DNA from: an uncultured Paracoccaceae bacterium
GTDB lineage: Bacteria > Pseudomonadota > Alphaproteobacteria > Rhodobacterales > Rhodobacteraceae
NCBI GenBank assembly: GCA_947503775.1
Contig: CANNFE010000005.1
Span: 203,647-267,646, forward strand
Reading direction: 5' to 3'
DNA: 64,000 nucleotides
Below are positions 36,744 through 45,455 of the stretch, piece after piece; position 1 is the stretch's first letter; each line of letters begins with the position of its first letter. The notes under the pieces were generated by a model, which did not search any database, was not told where the DNA came from, and saw nothing but the letters and a program-made list of their open reading frames with translations. A program made the position numbers and the translations under genes.

Positions 36744-37805
36744 CTAACTCGATCCGACTTCCGCCCGGATCATTTTTACGAAATCAATGGGGTCATAGAA
36801 GTAGTTACGATACGCTGATCGAAGTTGCTTAGGATTTTCAGAACGAACATAGACTGCGTTTACACTTTCACCGCTCTCTTCTAATTCAGTTGCCTTCGCA
36901 ATCGCAGGAGCAGCTGTCTTGAAAGATATAACCTCCAACCTAAAATCATGATCTGTGTCGCGAACAATGCTTAGAACATTATGTTCTTTAAGGCTATCTT
37001 CGACCTCAAATTGACGCAACAACTCTAGCCTACGCAAGATCCCAAGTTTTTTCTCAAGCCTTTCAAGCCGGCGCTCGAGTTCAGATGTTTCGAGATCGAT
37101 GAAAGCTCTGTGCATATTTTCATGACGCCTCGCAATTATTTCACTTGCTAAGGAAAAGAACTGGCCTCGCTCAGAGGCTTGAAGCTCAAATTTTGTTCGT
37201 TCACCATCCAAGAGATCAGAGATTTCAACAGCAGTAGCCCACGCATGTTGCGCCCTTGTTCGATACTGAACCTCAACTAAGAGGCCGTCCCATGGCTTCT
37301 TAGCTTCCCGCCTCTTAGAACCTCTGGGAAAGTGGCGGAAGACATCATGAATACCGCGGTAGCCGCTGGGCTTTGGATGTTTTAAGTAGTCATACTTGTC
37401 AGGATCATGTCTGACCTCATGTTCTACATTCTTCATCACACTTGAAGAATGTAGGTATCTACGAAAGTCTTGAAGATCACCGATAGACTCAAAGATCATC
37501 CGGCAGCCAGCAAAATCATGCATAGCCGTAACGTCTCGGATTAATGGCTTTCCTGAACTATCCTTACGGCGAAGTTTGTCGATGACAGTATTGCGCCTCT
37601 TCAGCCGCTGAGCAAACTCCACTGCCTCTGATCGCTTTGCGATATGACCCCGTATCCATGCTTGGAATGTATTGATTACGTAGCCATGAGATGCACGCCA
37701 AGCATCAATCAAATCATTGTCGGAGTTAGTTTCTGCTCCGTCGACAAACGCCATACCTGCCCGACGAACTGCAGACTTATTCTCAGGAGGATGAGGATAG
37801 GCCAA
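36744..37805 (-). CDS. RelA/SpoT-domain protein (alarmone-synthetase type)
   Basis: This 353-residue protein has the nucleotidyltransferase signature of RelA/SpoT synthetase domains: DFAGCRMIF (about 97-105), YDYLKHPKPSGYRGIH (about 138-153) and VEVQYRTRAQHAWA (about 177-190). It lacks HD hydrolase and TGS domains. The C-terminal third has a coiled-coil-like stretch (ETSELERRLERLEKKLGILR). The start is TTG with AAGGAAAG just upstream. It is clearly more AT-rich than its surroundings, indicating acquisition. Stand-alone synthetases of this kind act as (p)ppGpp makers or as toxic/anti-phage enzymes; which applies here is unknown. Confidence 0.82.
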   Translation of the reverse strand: MAYPHPPENKSAVRRAGMAFVDGAETNSDNDLIDAWRASHGYVINTFQAWIRGHIAKRSEAVEFAQRLKRRNTVIDKLRRKDSSGKPLIRDVTAMHDFAGCRMIFESIGDLQDFRRYLHSSSVMKNVEHEVRHDPDKYDYLKHPKPSGYRGIHDVFRHFPRGSKRREAKKPWDGLLVEVQYRTRAQHAWATAVEISDLLDGERTKFELQASERGQFFSLASEIIARRHENMHRAFIDLETSELERRLERLEKKLGILRRLELLRQFEVEDSLKEHNVLSIVRDTDHDFRLEVISFKTAAPAIAKATELEESGESVNAVYVRSENPKQLRSAYRNYFYDPIDFVKMIRAEVGSS

Positions 37806-37890
37806 CTTACTTTCCTTAAACTAAACTTTATAAACCAAGTATCTAAAACGATACCCCGAGGATAGTGTCTTTTAAAAAAAAGCGCCGTCA

Positions 37891-38126
37891 TCAAGCCGCC
37901 ACCCACCCCACCAGAAGCGCAGGCACGGAGATATCCTCATCCAACGCCTCCCAATGCAACCCGAACGCGCTGATCTCCGCCTGCGCCAGCGCCGCCGCAT
38001 CCGCCTCCATCGGCCGGGGAAACCACGCCAGCGGCACACCCAGAGCTCGGCCGTCCTCCAGCAAACTCACACCGTGTCCGTGTCAAACTCAACCTTCGTT
38101 GCCGAAATGGTAATGTTAATTGCCAC
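37891..38126 (-). pseudogene. DUF2442 gene, frameshifted
   Basis: Two overlapping frames encode the two halves of one DUF2442 protein. The first half (GTG at 38126) reads VAINITISATKVEFDTDTV and stops at 38067. The second half (from 38070, -1 frame) reads SLLEDGRALGVPLAWFPRP, then AFGLHWEALDEDISVPALLV, which is the family core. One missing base near 38070 would explain the break; the second half could alternatively start at the GTG at 38070 as a 59-residue short form. DUF2442 proteins often accompany DUF4160 toxin-antitoxin-like partners; none is visible here. Confidence 0.65.
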
Positions 38127-38221
38127 CCGTGGGCTCTCACCATCCATCTTCAGCGGCAGTAGCACCCAGCCTTGCACCGGGTGCCGCACGCGATTGGCTG
38201 CGCCATTCGCTGCCGCGCACT

Positions 38222-38261
38222 CGCCCTTAAGATGGACGGTTAACCGTCCATCTTAAGGGCG
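38222..38261. repeat. 40-bp perfect palindrome over the lepA stop
   Basis: The arm CGCCCTTAAGATGGACGGTT (38222-38241) is followed directly by its exact reverse complement (38242-38261), centred on GGTTAACC. The right half encodes the last codons of lepA (SALKMDG); the left half is a mirror copy downstream. It can form a cruciform or a very stable RNA hairpin and may terminate lepA, though no T-tract follows. Confidence 0.85.
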
Positions 38262-40039
38262 CTGATAAATGCCTCCTGCGGGATATCCACCTTCCCGAAC
38301 TGGCGCATCTTCTTCTTCCCGGCCTTCTGCTTCTCGAGGAGCTTTTTCTTGCGGGTGGCGTCTCCGCCGTAGCATTTGGCGGTCACGTCCTTGCGCAGGG
38401 CGGCGAGGGTTTCTCGGGCGATGACGCGGCCTCCGATGGCGGCCTGGATCGGGATCTTGAACATGTGGCGCGGGATCAGGTCCTTGAGCTTTTCGCACAT
38501 GGCGCGGCCGCGCATCTCGGCGCGGTCGCGGTGGACCATGATGGAGAGCGCGTCCACCGGCTCTTCGTTGACGAGAACCTGCATCTTGACGAGGGCATCC
38601 TCGCGGTAACCCTCCATCGTGTAGTCGAAGGAGGCGTAGCCCTTGGTCACCGATTTGAGGCGGTCGTAGAAGTCGAAGACGACCTCGTTGAGGGGCAGAT
38701 CGTAGACCACCATCGCGCGCGTGCCCGCATAGGTCAGATCGAGCTGGATGCCGCGGCGATCCTGGCAAAGCTTGAGCACGTCGCCGAGATATTCGTCGGG
38801 CACGAGGATGGTCGCCTTAATGCGCGGCTCCTCGATATGGTCGACATGGGTGAGGTCGGGCATGTCGGCAGGGTTGTGCAGCTCGATCATCTCGCCGTCC
38901 CGCATGTAGACGTGGTAGATCACGGAGGGCGCGGTGGTGATGAGCTCGATATTGTATTCGCGTTCGATCCGGTCGCGGATCACCTCGAGATGCAGAAGGC
39001 CCAGAAAGCCGCAGCGGAAGCCGAAGCCGAGGGCGGCGGAGCTTTCCATTTCGAAGGAGAAGGAGGCGTCGTTGAGGGCGAGCTTTTCGATGGCGTCGCG
39101 CAGGTCTTCGAATTCGGCACTGTCGACGGGGAAGAGGCCGCAGAAGACGACGGGCTGGGACGGCTTGAAGCCGGGGAGCGCGTTGGTGGTGCCCTTCTTC
39201 TCGTGGGTGATCGTGTCGCCGACGCGGGTGTCGCGGACCTGCTTGATGGAGGCGGTCAGAAAACCGATCTCTCCGGGGCCGAGGACGTCGATGGCGGTGA
39301 GCGCGGGTTTGAAGACGCCGATGCGGTCGACATGGTGGACTGTGCCGTTGGAGAGGAACTTGATCCGCTCGCCCTTTTTAAGCTGGCCGTCGATGATGCG
39401 CACAAGGACGATGACGCCGAGATAGCTGTCGTACCAGCTGTCAACCAGCATGGCCTTAAGCGGGGCGTCCGGATCGCCCTTGGGGGCGGGCAGGTGCTGG
39501 ACGATAGCCTCGAGCGTCTCGTGGATCCCCTGCCCCGTTTTGGCGGAGACGGCGATGGCGCCAGAGGCGTCGATGCCGATGACATCCTCGATCTGCTCGG
39601 CGACGCGGTCGAGATCGGAGGCCGGCAGGTCGATCTTGTTGAGGACCGGCACGATCTCGTGGTCGGCGTCGATGGCGTGATAGACATTGGCCAGCGTCTG
39701 CGCCTCGACGCCTTGCGTGCTGTCGACGACGAGGAGCGAGCCCTCGACCGCGCGCATGGAGCGGGAGACCTCGTAGGCGAAGTCGACGTGACCGGGCGTG
39801 TCGATGAGGTTGAGCACATAGGCCTGCCCGTCATCGGCGGTGTAGTCGATGCGAACAGTCTGAGCCTTGATCGTGATGCCGCGCTCGCGCTCGATATCCA
39901 TGCTGTCGAGCATCTGCTCTTTCATGTCGCGATCCTGCACCGTCCCCGTCTCCTGGATTAGGCGGTCGGCGAGCGTGGACTTGCCATGGTCGATATGGGC
40001 GACGATGGAGAAATTGCGGATATGGGCAAGGTCGGTCAT
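38240..40039 (-). CDS. lepA: Elongation factor 4 (LepA)
   Basis: This 599-residue ribosome-associated GTPase has a G domain with [17 protein letters not shown] (P-loop), an effector region around [28 protein letters not shown] (G3) and PVLNKIDLP (G4). The EF-G-like domains and the LepA-specific C-terminal domain follow ([40 protein letters not shown]). Its last residues are encoded inside a 40-bp palindrome. It is a core gene between the accessory RelA/SpoT-DUF2442 segment and phd-doc. Confidence 0.97.
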   Translation of the reverse strand: MTDLAHIRNFSIVAHIDHGKSTLADRLIQETGTVQDRDMKEQMLDSMDIERERGITIKAQTVRIDYTADDGQAYVLNLIDTPGHVDFAYEVSRSMRAVEGSLLVVDSTQGVEAQTLANVYHAIDADHEIVPVLNKIDLPASDLDRVAEQIEDVIGIDASGAIAVSAKTGQGIHETLEAIVQHLPAPKGDPDAPLKAMLVDSWYDSYLGVIVLVRIIDGQLKKGERIKFLSNGTVHHVDRIGVFKPALTAIDVLGPGEIGFLTASIKQVRDTRVGDTITHEKKGTTNALPGFKPSQPVVFCGLFPVDSAEFEDLRDAIEKLALNDASFSFEMESSAALGFGFRCGFLGLLHLEVIRDRIEREYNIELITTAPSVIYHVYMRDGEMIELHNPADMPDLTHVDHIEEPRIKATILVPDEYLGDVLKLCQDRRGIQLDLTYAGTRAMVVYDLPLNEVVFDFYDRLKSVTKGYASFDYTMEGYREDALVKMQVLVNEEPVDALSIMVHRDRAEMRGRAMCEKLKDLIPRHMFKIPIQAAIGGRVIARETLAALRKDVTAKCYGGDATRKKKLLEKQKAGKKKMRQFGKVDIPQEAFISALKMDG

Positions 40040-40108
40040 TGCAGTGATATGCGGGGGAAGAGGCGAACGGTCAATGGGGCAGAAGCGCCGCGGGGATCGA
40101 TCAGATTT

Positions 40109-40126
40109 TATACATCTGAATGTATA
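40109..40126. promoter_or_regulatory. Inverted repeat upstream of phd-doc, site 1
   Basis: TATACAT, CTGA, ATGTATA form a perfect 7-base inverted repeat in the AT-rich segment between lepA and phd. Phd-type antitoxins bind such palindromes to autoregulate with Doc, so it is a likely operator. Confidence 0.55.
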
Positions 40127-40165
40127 TTATTTCGTATGCGGAGTTGCACGGTAGTATATGAGGGG

Positions 40166-40188
40166 TATATCTATCGGGCGAAGATATA
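40166..40188. promoter_or_regulatory. Inverted repeat upstream of phd-doc, site 2
   Basis: TATATCT and AGATATA form a perfect 7-base inverted repeat with a 9-base spacer, ending just before the ribosome-binding site AAGGAGAGG. It is a second candidate Phd operator overlapping the likely promoter/leader. Confidence 0.5.
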
Positions 40189-40203
40189 TGAAGGAGAGGT
40201 CGG

Positions 40204-40455
40204 ATGACCCGCCTGCTGACCAACGAGATTGCCACGATGACCGAGCTGCGCGAGCCGCAGAAGGTGCTTGACCGCGCGCGGGGCAAACCGGTGGCGATTA
40301 TGAAGAACTCCAAGCCGGTGGGATATTTCGTGCCGGTCGAGGCTCTGTCGGATCTTGAGGCACATCAACCTGCGTCTACGGATGATCTTCTTGCGGTTCT
40401 GGAGGAGAGCCGGGACGCCGTGCAGCCTGTTCTGGACTACCTCAAAGATAAATGA
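40204..40455 (+). CDS. phd: Phd/YefM family antitoxin
   Basis: This 83-residue antitoxin has an N-terminal DNA-binding fold (NEIATMTELREPQKVLDRAR, then KPVAIMKNSKPVGYFVPVEA) and a C-terminal disordered toxin-neutralising tail (LLAVLEESRDAVQPVLDYLK). The ATG follows AAGGAGAGG. It overlaps doc by four bases (ATGA). It is probably autoregulated through the two upstream inverted repeats. Confidence 0.88.
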   Translation: MTRLLTNEIATMTELREPQKVLDRARGKPVAIMKNSKPVGYFVPVEALSDLEAHQPASTDDLLAVLEESRDAVQPVLDYLKDK

Positions 40456-40829
40456 CCTACCAAACTTTGACGACTGAGCAGGTCATCGTCATCCACGACG
40501 ATGTCCTCAATCCCGGTGAGCTTGACGGGATGGCCAAGGACAAATCGCTGGATGGCGCGCTCGCCCGTGTTCGGAACCGCCTGGACTATGGATTGATACA
40601 GGACATCTTTGATCTTGCTTCGGCGTATGCAGTCGCAATTGCGACCGGACACCGCTTCAATGACGCAAATAAAAGAACAGCTTTCCGGTCCATGGATACT
40701 GTTCTGCGTCTTAATGGGATCCGGCTTCAGTATCATGACGAAGACATCGGCCCTCTGATCATCGAGCTAGCGCAGCGCAAGCTTGAGGGTGAGGATTTGG
40801 CCGATTGGCTTCGGGCGCGGGCCGATTAG
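40452..40829 (+). CDS. doc: Doc (Fic-fold) toxin
   Basis: This 125-residue protein has the Fic/Doc active-site motif [13 protein letters not shown] (H67 to R75, HxFx[ND]ANKR). Doc toxins phosphorylate EF-Tu and arrest translation. Upstream, [16 protein letters not shown] is the typical N-terminus of the death-on-curing family. All catalytic residues are present, so it should be active and is neutralised by Phd from the preceding gene. Confidence 0.9.
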   Translation: MTYQTLTTEQVIVIHDDVLNPGELDGMAKDKSLDGALARVRNRLDYGLIQDIFDLASAYAVAIATGHRFNDANKRTAFRSMDTVLRLNGIRLQYHDEDIGPLIIELAQRKLEGEDLADWLRARAD

Positions 40830-40891
40830 AGGGACCCGTTCGAAACCCGTTGTGCTTGACCCCTGCTTGCGGGCACTCTTGGCGGATGGTG

Positions 40892-42019
40892 ATGACAGAG
40901 CCCAGTTTCAGCATCGGGATTGAGGAGGAGTATCTTCTTGTCGATCTCGAGACGCTGAGCCTCGCCCCGGCACCTGATGCGCTGATGGCGGCGTGCAAGG
41001 CGGAGCTGGATCGGCAGGTCAGCCCGGAATTCCTGCAATGCCAGATCGAGGTCGGGACTGTCGTCTGCGCCGATATCGCAGAGGCGCGCACGGATCTGGC
41101 GCATTTGCGGCGTACGATCAAGGCGGCGGCTGCTGAATACGGGTTGGCTCCGCTGGCGGTGTCGACGCATCCCTTTTCGAAATGGGACGATCAGGCGTTC
41201 ACCGACCGCAAGCGCTATCGCGAGTTGGAGGACGATTTGGAGCATGTCGCCCGCAGGATGCTGATCTGCGGGATGCATGTGCATGTGGGGATCGAGGACG
41301 AGGATCTGCGGATCGATCTGATGAACCAGGCCTCGTATTTCATGCCACATCTGCTGGCGCTGTCGACCTCCTCTCCGTTCTGGGAAGGGCACGATACTGG
41401 GCTGAGTTCTTACCGGTTGAGCGTCTTCGACAACATGCCGCGCACGGGGCTGCCGCCGCGCTTTCACAGCTTTGCGGCGTATCGCCGCACGGTCGAGACG
41501 ATCATCCGCACCGGCGATATCGAGGATGCGACCAAGATCTGGTGGGATCTGCGACCCTCGGACAGTTATCCGACGCTCGAGACGCGGATCTGCGATATCT
41601 CGCCCCGGATGGAGGATGCGCTCACGCTGGCGGCGCTGATCCAGAGCCTGATGCGGGCACTGAGCGATCTGCGGCGGTCGAACCGGCAATGGCGGTCCTA
41701 TGACCGGTTCCTGATGGAGGAAAACCGCTGGCGGGCGCAGCGTTATGGATCGACGGACAGTCTGATCGATCTGGGGATCGAGACGCTGGTGCCGGTGACG
41801 GAGCTGGTCGAGGAGTTGATCGAGTTCGTGGAGCCCCATGCGGACGTGCTGGGATGTCTGGCGGAGGTCGAGGCGGCGCGGACCCTTGCGCAGGCCGGGA
41901 CCTCGGCGGATCGGCAGCGGATCGTTCATGGGGCAGCGGTGAAGGCGGGCGCGAGCGAGGAGGAAGCGCTGAGGGCGGTCGTCGAGATGCTGATGGCAGA
42001 GTTCAGCGAAGGGCTTTGA
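40892..42019 (+). CDS. YbdK-type carboxylate-amine ligase (GCS2 family)
   Basis: This protein of about 375 residues has the glutamate-cysteine ligase 2 fold: [19 protein letters not shown] at the N-terminus, then [20 protein letters not shown] and ARTGLPP-like and [19 protein letters not shown] segments. YbdK proteins show weak glutamate-cysteine ligase activity and their true substrate is uncertain. ATG codons at 40886 and 40892 are both possible; 40892 gives the usual MTEPSFSIG start. It follows doc by about 60 bases but is functionally unrelated. Confidence 0.88.
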   Translation: MTEPSFSIGIEEEYLLVDLETLSLAPAPDALMAACKAELDRQVSPEFLQCQIEVGTVVCADIAEARTDLAHLRRTIKAAAAEYGLAPLAVSTHPFSKWDDQAFTDRKRYRELEDDLEHVARRMLICGMHVHVGIEDEDLRIDLMNQASYFMPHLLALSTSSPFWEGHDTGLSSYRLSVFDNMPRTGLPPRFHSFAAYRRTVETIIRTGDIEDATKIWWDLRPSDSYPTLETRICDISPRMEDALTLAALIQSLMRALSDLRRSNRQWRSYDRFLMEENRWRAQRYGSTDSLIDLGIETLVPVTELVEELIEFVEPHADVLGCLAEVEAARTLAQAGTSADRQRIVHGAAVKAGASEEEALRAVVEMLMAEFSEGL

Positions 42020-42118
42020 CCGGCGCGGCGTCACAGGACTGTTAATTGCGAATCCGGCTGGTCCCGATCATCGAAAGCGGCAGTCCCTTACCCGATCGCA
42101 AAGCAGGAAGAGCCGCCC

Positions 42119-43129
42119 ATGTCCGATCTTACGCGCCGCCATGTCTTGACCGGTCTTGCCGGGGTCCTTGCCTGCCCGGCGATTGCCCAGGCGCGGCCCT
42201 GGGACGAGGTGGTGACGCGGGCGCGGGGGCTTGAGCAGTGCCATGCGATGCTGGTCCGGATGGGCGGAACGGATGTCGTGTCGGAGGTGTTTCGCGGGCC
42301 GGGGATCCGGAGCGCGGTGCCGATCAAGTCGGTGTCGAAGACGATCGTCGCCGCCTTGACCGGGGCGGCCCTGGATCGGGGCGAGATCCCGTCGCTGGAG
42401 GCGACGCTGGCCGAGGTGGCGCCGCGGCTGATCCCGGGCGGCGCCGATGCGCGGGTGGGCGCGATCACGGTCGAGAACCTCGTGACGATGCAGGCGGGGC
42501 TGGAGCGGATGTCGGGCGCCAATTACGGCAGCTGGGTGAGCAGCGGCGACTGGGTGGCCAATGCGCTGTCGCGGCCCTTCGTGGCCGAACCGGGGAGCCG
42601 AATGCTCTATTCGACGGGGTCCTTTCACGTGCTCGGCGCGGTGCTGTCGGAAGTGTCGGGCCAGAGCCTTCTGGCGCTGGCACGGGAGCGTCTGGGGCGG
42701 CCGCTCGGGATCGAGATCCCGGCCTGGACGCGTGATCCGCAGGGGCGGTATCTGGGCGGCAACGAGATGTCGATGAGCCTGCCCGCCATGGTGCGCTTTG
42801 GCGAGATGTATCGGCGCGGCGGCGCCTGGGAGGGTCCCCAGGTGCTGAGCGGCGACTGGGTGTCGCGGTCGCTGGAGCCTCGGACGCGGTCTCCGTTCTC
42901 GGGGCTCAGCTATGGGTATGGCTGGTTTCTGGGCCGGTCGGGCGGCGCGCGCTATGGGCTGGCGCGCGGCTATGGCGGGCAGGTGATCTGCATCGTGCCG
43001 GAGCTGGATCTGACCGTTGCGATTACCTCGGATCCGACGCGGCCCGCGCGCAGCGGCGGGTATTTCGGCGATCTTATGCGGCTGATCGAGGGGGCGATCC
43101 TGCCCACCGCGCGCGCACAGATGACCTAG
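42119..43129 (+). CDS. Exported serine hydrolase (beta-lactamase/PBP-like)
   Basis: This 336-residue protein has a probable Tat signal (LTRRHVLTGLAGVLACPAIAQA). The class C beta-lactamase/esterase fold shows SVSK as the nucleophile SxxK motif, LYSTGSFHVLGAVLSEVSGQ as the Tyr motif region, and a late GYGGQVICIVPELDLTVAIT strand. These proteins are peptidases or esterases in the periplasm; substrate unknown. Its stop overlaps the stop of the convergent alcohol dehydrogenase gene by four bases. Confidence 0.85.
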   Translation: MSDLTRRHVLTGLAGVLACPAIAQARPWDEVVTRARGLEQCHAMLVRMGGTDVVSEVFRGPGIRSAVPIKSVSKTIVAALTGAALDRGEIPSLEATLAEVAPRLIPGGADARVGAITVENLVTMQAGLERMSGANYGSWVSSGDWVANALSRPFVAEPGSRMLYSTGSFHVLGAVLSEVSGQSLLALARERLGRPLGIEIPAWTRDPQGRYLGGNEMSMSLPAMVRFGEMYRRGGAWEGPQVLSGDWVSRSLEPRTRSPFSGLSYGYGWFLGRSGGARYGLARGYGGQVICIVPELDLTVAITSDPTRPARSGGYFGDLMRLIEGAILPTARAQMT

Positions 43130-44148
43130 ATCCGCAGCACGACGCGCCCGTCGATCCGGCCATCCCGCATCCGGGCGAAGATGTCGTTGATGTTGTCAAG
43201 CTCGTCCCAAGCGAATTGGGTCGTCACCTTGTCCTCGGCGGCGAGTGCAAGCGCCTCGGTCAGGTCGAGCCGTGTGCCGACGATGGAGCCGCGCACGGTC
43301 AGGCGCCTGAGCACCACATCGAAGATCGGGAGCGGGAAGTCCCCGGGCGGGATCCCGACGAGCGAAAGCGTGCCGTGCTTGCGCAGCATGCCGACGGCTT
43401 GGGCGAAGGCGGGGCGGGAGGGCGCGGTGACGAGCACGCCGTGCACGCCGCCAAGCTGGGACATGATGGTGGCCGCCGGATCGCCTTGGGAGGCGTTGAC
43501 TGCTTCATCGGCGCCCAGCGAAGTGGCCAGGTCGAGCTTGTCTTGAGCGATATCGACGGCGACCACATGCATGCCCATCGCCTTGGCGTATTGGACGGCC
43601 ATGTGGCCCAGACCGCCGATCCCGATGATGGCGACCCATTGGCCGGGGCGGACCTCGGTTTCCTTGAGGCCCTTGTAGACGGTCACTCCCGCACAAAGAA
43701 CCGGAGAGGCCGGACCCCAGTCGAGGCCGCCGGGGATGACGCCGACATAGTCGGCATCGGCGGCGACATAGTCGGCATAGGCGCCGTTCACGGTGTAGCC
43801 GGTCATCTGCTGGTGATCGCAGAGCGTCTCCCAGCCGCCGGTGCAATGCTCGCAGCGGCCGCAGGCGGTGTGCAGCCAGGGCACGCCGACGCGGTCGCCT
43901 TCACGTAGATGGGTGACGCCCGCCCCGAGGGCGGCCACCTCTCCGACGCCTTCATGGCCGGGGATGAAGGGCGCGGTCGGTTTGACCGGCCAGTCGCCTT
44001 CGGCGGCGTGCAGATCGGTGTGGCAGACGCCCGAGGCGCGCACGCGGACCAGCACCTCGCCCGGGCCGATCCGGGGGACCGGGACCTCGCGAATATCGAG
44101 CGGCTGGCCAAGCTCGGTGACGACAGCGGCTTTCATTGTCTTGTCCAT
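43126..44148 (-). CDS. adhP: Zinc-dependent alcohol dehydrogenase (AdhP type)
   Basis: This 340-residue medium-chain dehydrogenase has the catalytic zinc region ASGVCHTDLHAAEGDWP and GHEGVGEVAALG. The structural zinc cysteines are in CGRCEHCTGGWETLC, and the NAD-binding motif is AIIGIGGLGHMAVQYAKAMG. It is similar in layout to E. coli AdhP. An alternative start at the second Met (MKAAVVTELG, 44136) is possible. Confidence 0.9.
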   Translation of the reverse strand: MDKTMKAAVVTELGQPLDIREVPVPRIGPGEVLVRVRASGVCHTDLHAAEGDWPVKPTAPFIPGHEGVGEVAALGAGVTHLREGDRVGVPWLHTACGRCEHCTGGWETLCDHQQMTGYTVNGAYADYVAADADYVGVIPGGLDWGPASPVLCAGVTVYKGLKETEVRPGQWVAIIGIGGLGHMAVQYAKAMGMHVVAVDIAQDKLDLATSLGADEAVNASQGDPAATIMSQLGGVHGVLVTAPSRPAFAQAVGMLRKHGTLSLVGIPPGDFPLPIFDVVLRRLTVRGSIVGTRLDLTEALALAAEDKVTTQFAWDELDNINDIFARMRDGRIDGRVVLRI

Positions 44149-44259
44149 GGGGCATGCCTCCTTCGAGAAGATCGATGTCTTCCTCAGGATGCCTGCCGAA
44201 GGCGCCGGAGGCCTTGATATGCGTCAAGGGATAGGTCGATCCGCTTGACCCGGCCCGAT

Positions 44260-44673
44260 TTAGGAGGCGGTGTCGCGATGCTGCTCGGCGGCGATGAGGT
44301 CGACGAGATCCTCGTGCCCGCCCGGCGCATCGAGCGTCGACCATGTCCGGTCGCGGGGGGGATCCGGCGGGGTTTCGCAGTTGCGGCGGTGCAGGCTCAC
44401 CTTGGCCATGAAGTTCGCCGAGATCGGAGCCGTGACGAAGAGGAAGGCCATGATCAAAAGCTCGTGCATGGAGCCGTCGGCGAAGGTGTAGGAGTGGATC
44501 ATCGAGGCCAGAAGGAGCGCGCCGACGCCCATCGTGCCGACCTTGGTCGGCGCGTGCAGGCGGGTCAGGGAATCGTTGAATTTCAGAAGGCCGATGGCCC
44601 CGACAAGGGTGAAGATCGCCCCGATAAAGAGGCAGATGGCAATGGCGATGGTTCCGATAAGCTCGAGGGTCAT
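44260..44673 (-). CDS. mnhG: Na+/H+ antiporter subunit G
   Basis: This 137-residue membrane protein has three helices (LIGTIAIAICLFIGAIFTLV, KVGTMGVGALLLASMIHSYT, ELLIMAFLFVTAPISANFMA) and the family motif FNDSLTRLHAPTKVGTMG. A hydrophilic tail of about 40 residues extends past the usual end. It is the last gene of the mnhABCDEFG operon; its ATG overlaps the mnhF stop. Confidence 0.92.
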   Translation of the reverse strand: MTLELIGTIAIAICLFIGAIFTLVGAIGLLKFNDSLTRLHAPTKVGTMGVGALLLASMIHSYTFADGSMHELLIMAFLFVTAPISANFMAKVSLHRRNCETPPDPPRDRTWSTLDAPGGHEDLVDLIAAEQHRDTAS

Positions 44674-44957
44674 TCGATGATATCTCCCCTCAGAACGAAG
44701 CGGGCATAGGCCACGGTCGAGACGAAGCCGAGCATCGCGATGATCAGCGAGACCTCGAAATAGATGCGGCTGCCCTGGGCGATGCCCAGAAGGACGATGA
44801 GGCCGATCGCGTTCACGACCATCGTATCGAGCGCGAGGATCCGGTCGCCGGTATTGGGACCTATGACGAGGCGGACCATCGACATGATCTGGGAAAGCGC
44901 CACCACGACGAAAGCGATGACGAGGGCGATGTTCATGAGATCGGTGGCAAAGGTCAT
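44670..44957 (-). CDS. mnhF: Na+/H+ antiporter subunit F
   Basis: This 95-residue protein has three membrane helices and the typical RLVIGPNTGDRILALDTMVVN loop with the conserved DR. It works only within the seven-subunit Mrp complex that exports Na+ in exchange for H+. It overlaps mnhE and mnhG by four bases. Confidence 0.92.
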   Translation of the reverse strand: MTFATDLMNIALVIAFVVVALSQIMSMVRLVIGPNTGDRILALDTMVVNAIGLIVLLGIAQGSRIYFEVSLIIAMLGFVSTVAYARFVLRGDIIE

Positions 44958-45454
44958 ATGAAGATCTCCTTGAGCCGGCGTTCGTAGCGCTGTTTGATCT
45001 GGTCGCGGATCGCATCGGGATCGTCCGTGTCGAGCGCGTGTACCAGAAGGCTGTGGCCTTCATCGGAAAGATCTGCAGAGACGGTCCCGGGGGTCAGGGT
45101 GATCGTGCCGGCAAGGACGGTGATCGCCTCAGGCTGGCGCAGATCGAGGGGGACGACGACCCAGGCGGGCCGGAGTTTGTCATTGGGGCGGGTCAGGACG
45201 ATCCAGGCGACCTCGACATTGGCGATCAGGATGTCCCAGAGGACGAGCAGGACGTAGGAGATCATCTTGCCGAGGCGGAAGCCGCGCGGCGTGTCGGGCC
45301 ACCAGACGGCGGTGACCCAGGGAATGATGACGCCGAGGATCAGGCCGAAGACGATCATCCCCGCCGAGATGTTGTTTTGCAGCAGCGTCCAGACCACGGC
45401 GAGCAGGAGCGTCAGGAACGGATGCGGCAGAAGCCAGCGGATTGCGCCTTTCAT
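44954..45454 (-). CDS. mnhE: Na+/H+ antiporter subunit E
   Basis: This 166-residue protein has a hydrophobic N-terminal half (FLTLLLAVVWTLLQNNISAG, IVFGLILGVIIPWVTAVWWP) and a soluble C-terminal domain. That domain has the family block VAWIVLTRPNDKLRPAWVVV, then ITLTPGTVSADLSDEGHSL and the VHALD motif. Mrp/Mnh subunit E. Confidence 0.92.
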   Translation of the reverse strand: MKGAIRWLLPHPFLTLLLAVVWTLLQNNISAGMIVFGLILGVIIPWVTAVWWPDTPRGFRLGKMISYVLLVLWDILIANVEVAWIVLTRPNDKLRPAWVVVPLDLRQPEAITVLAGTITLTPGTVSADLSDEGHSLLVHALDTDDPDAIRDQIKQRYERRLKEIFI

Positions 45455-45455
45455 G

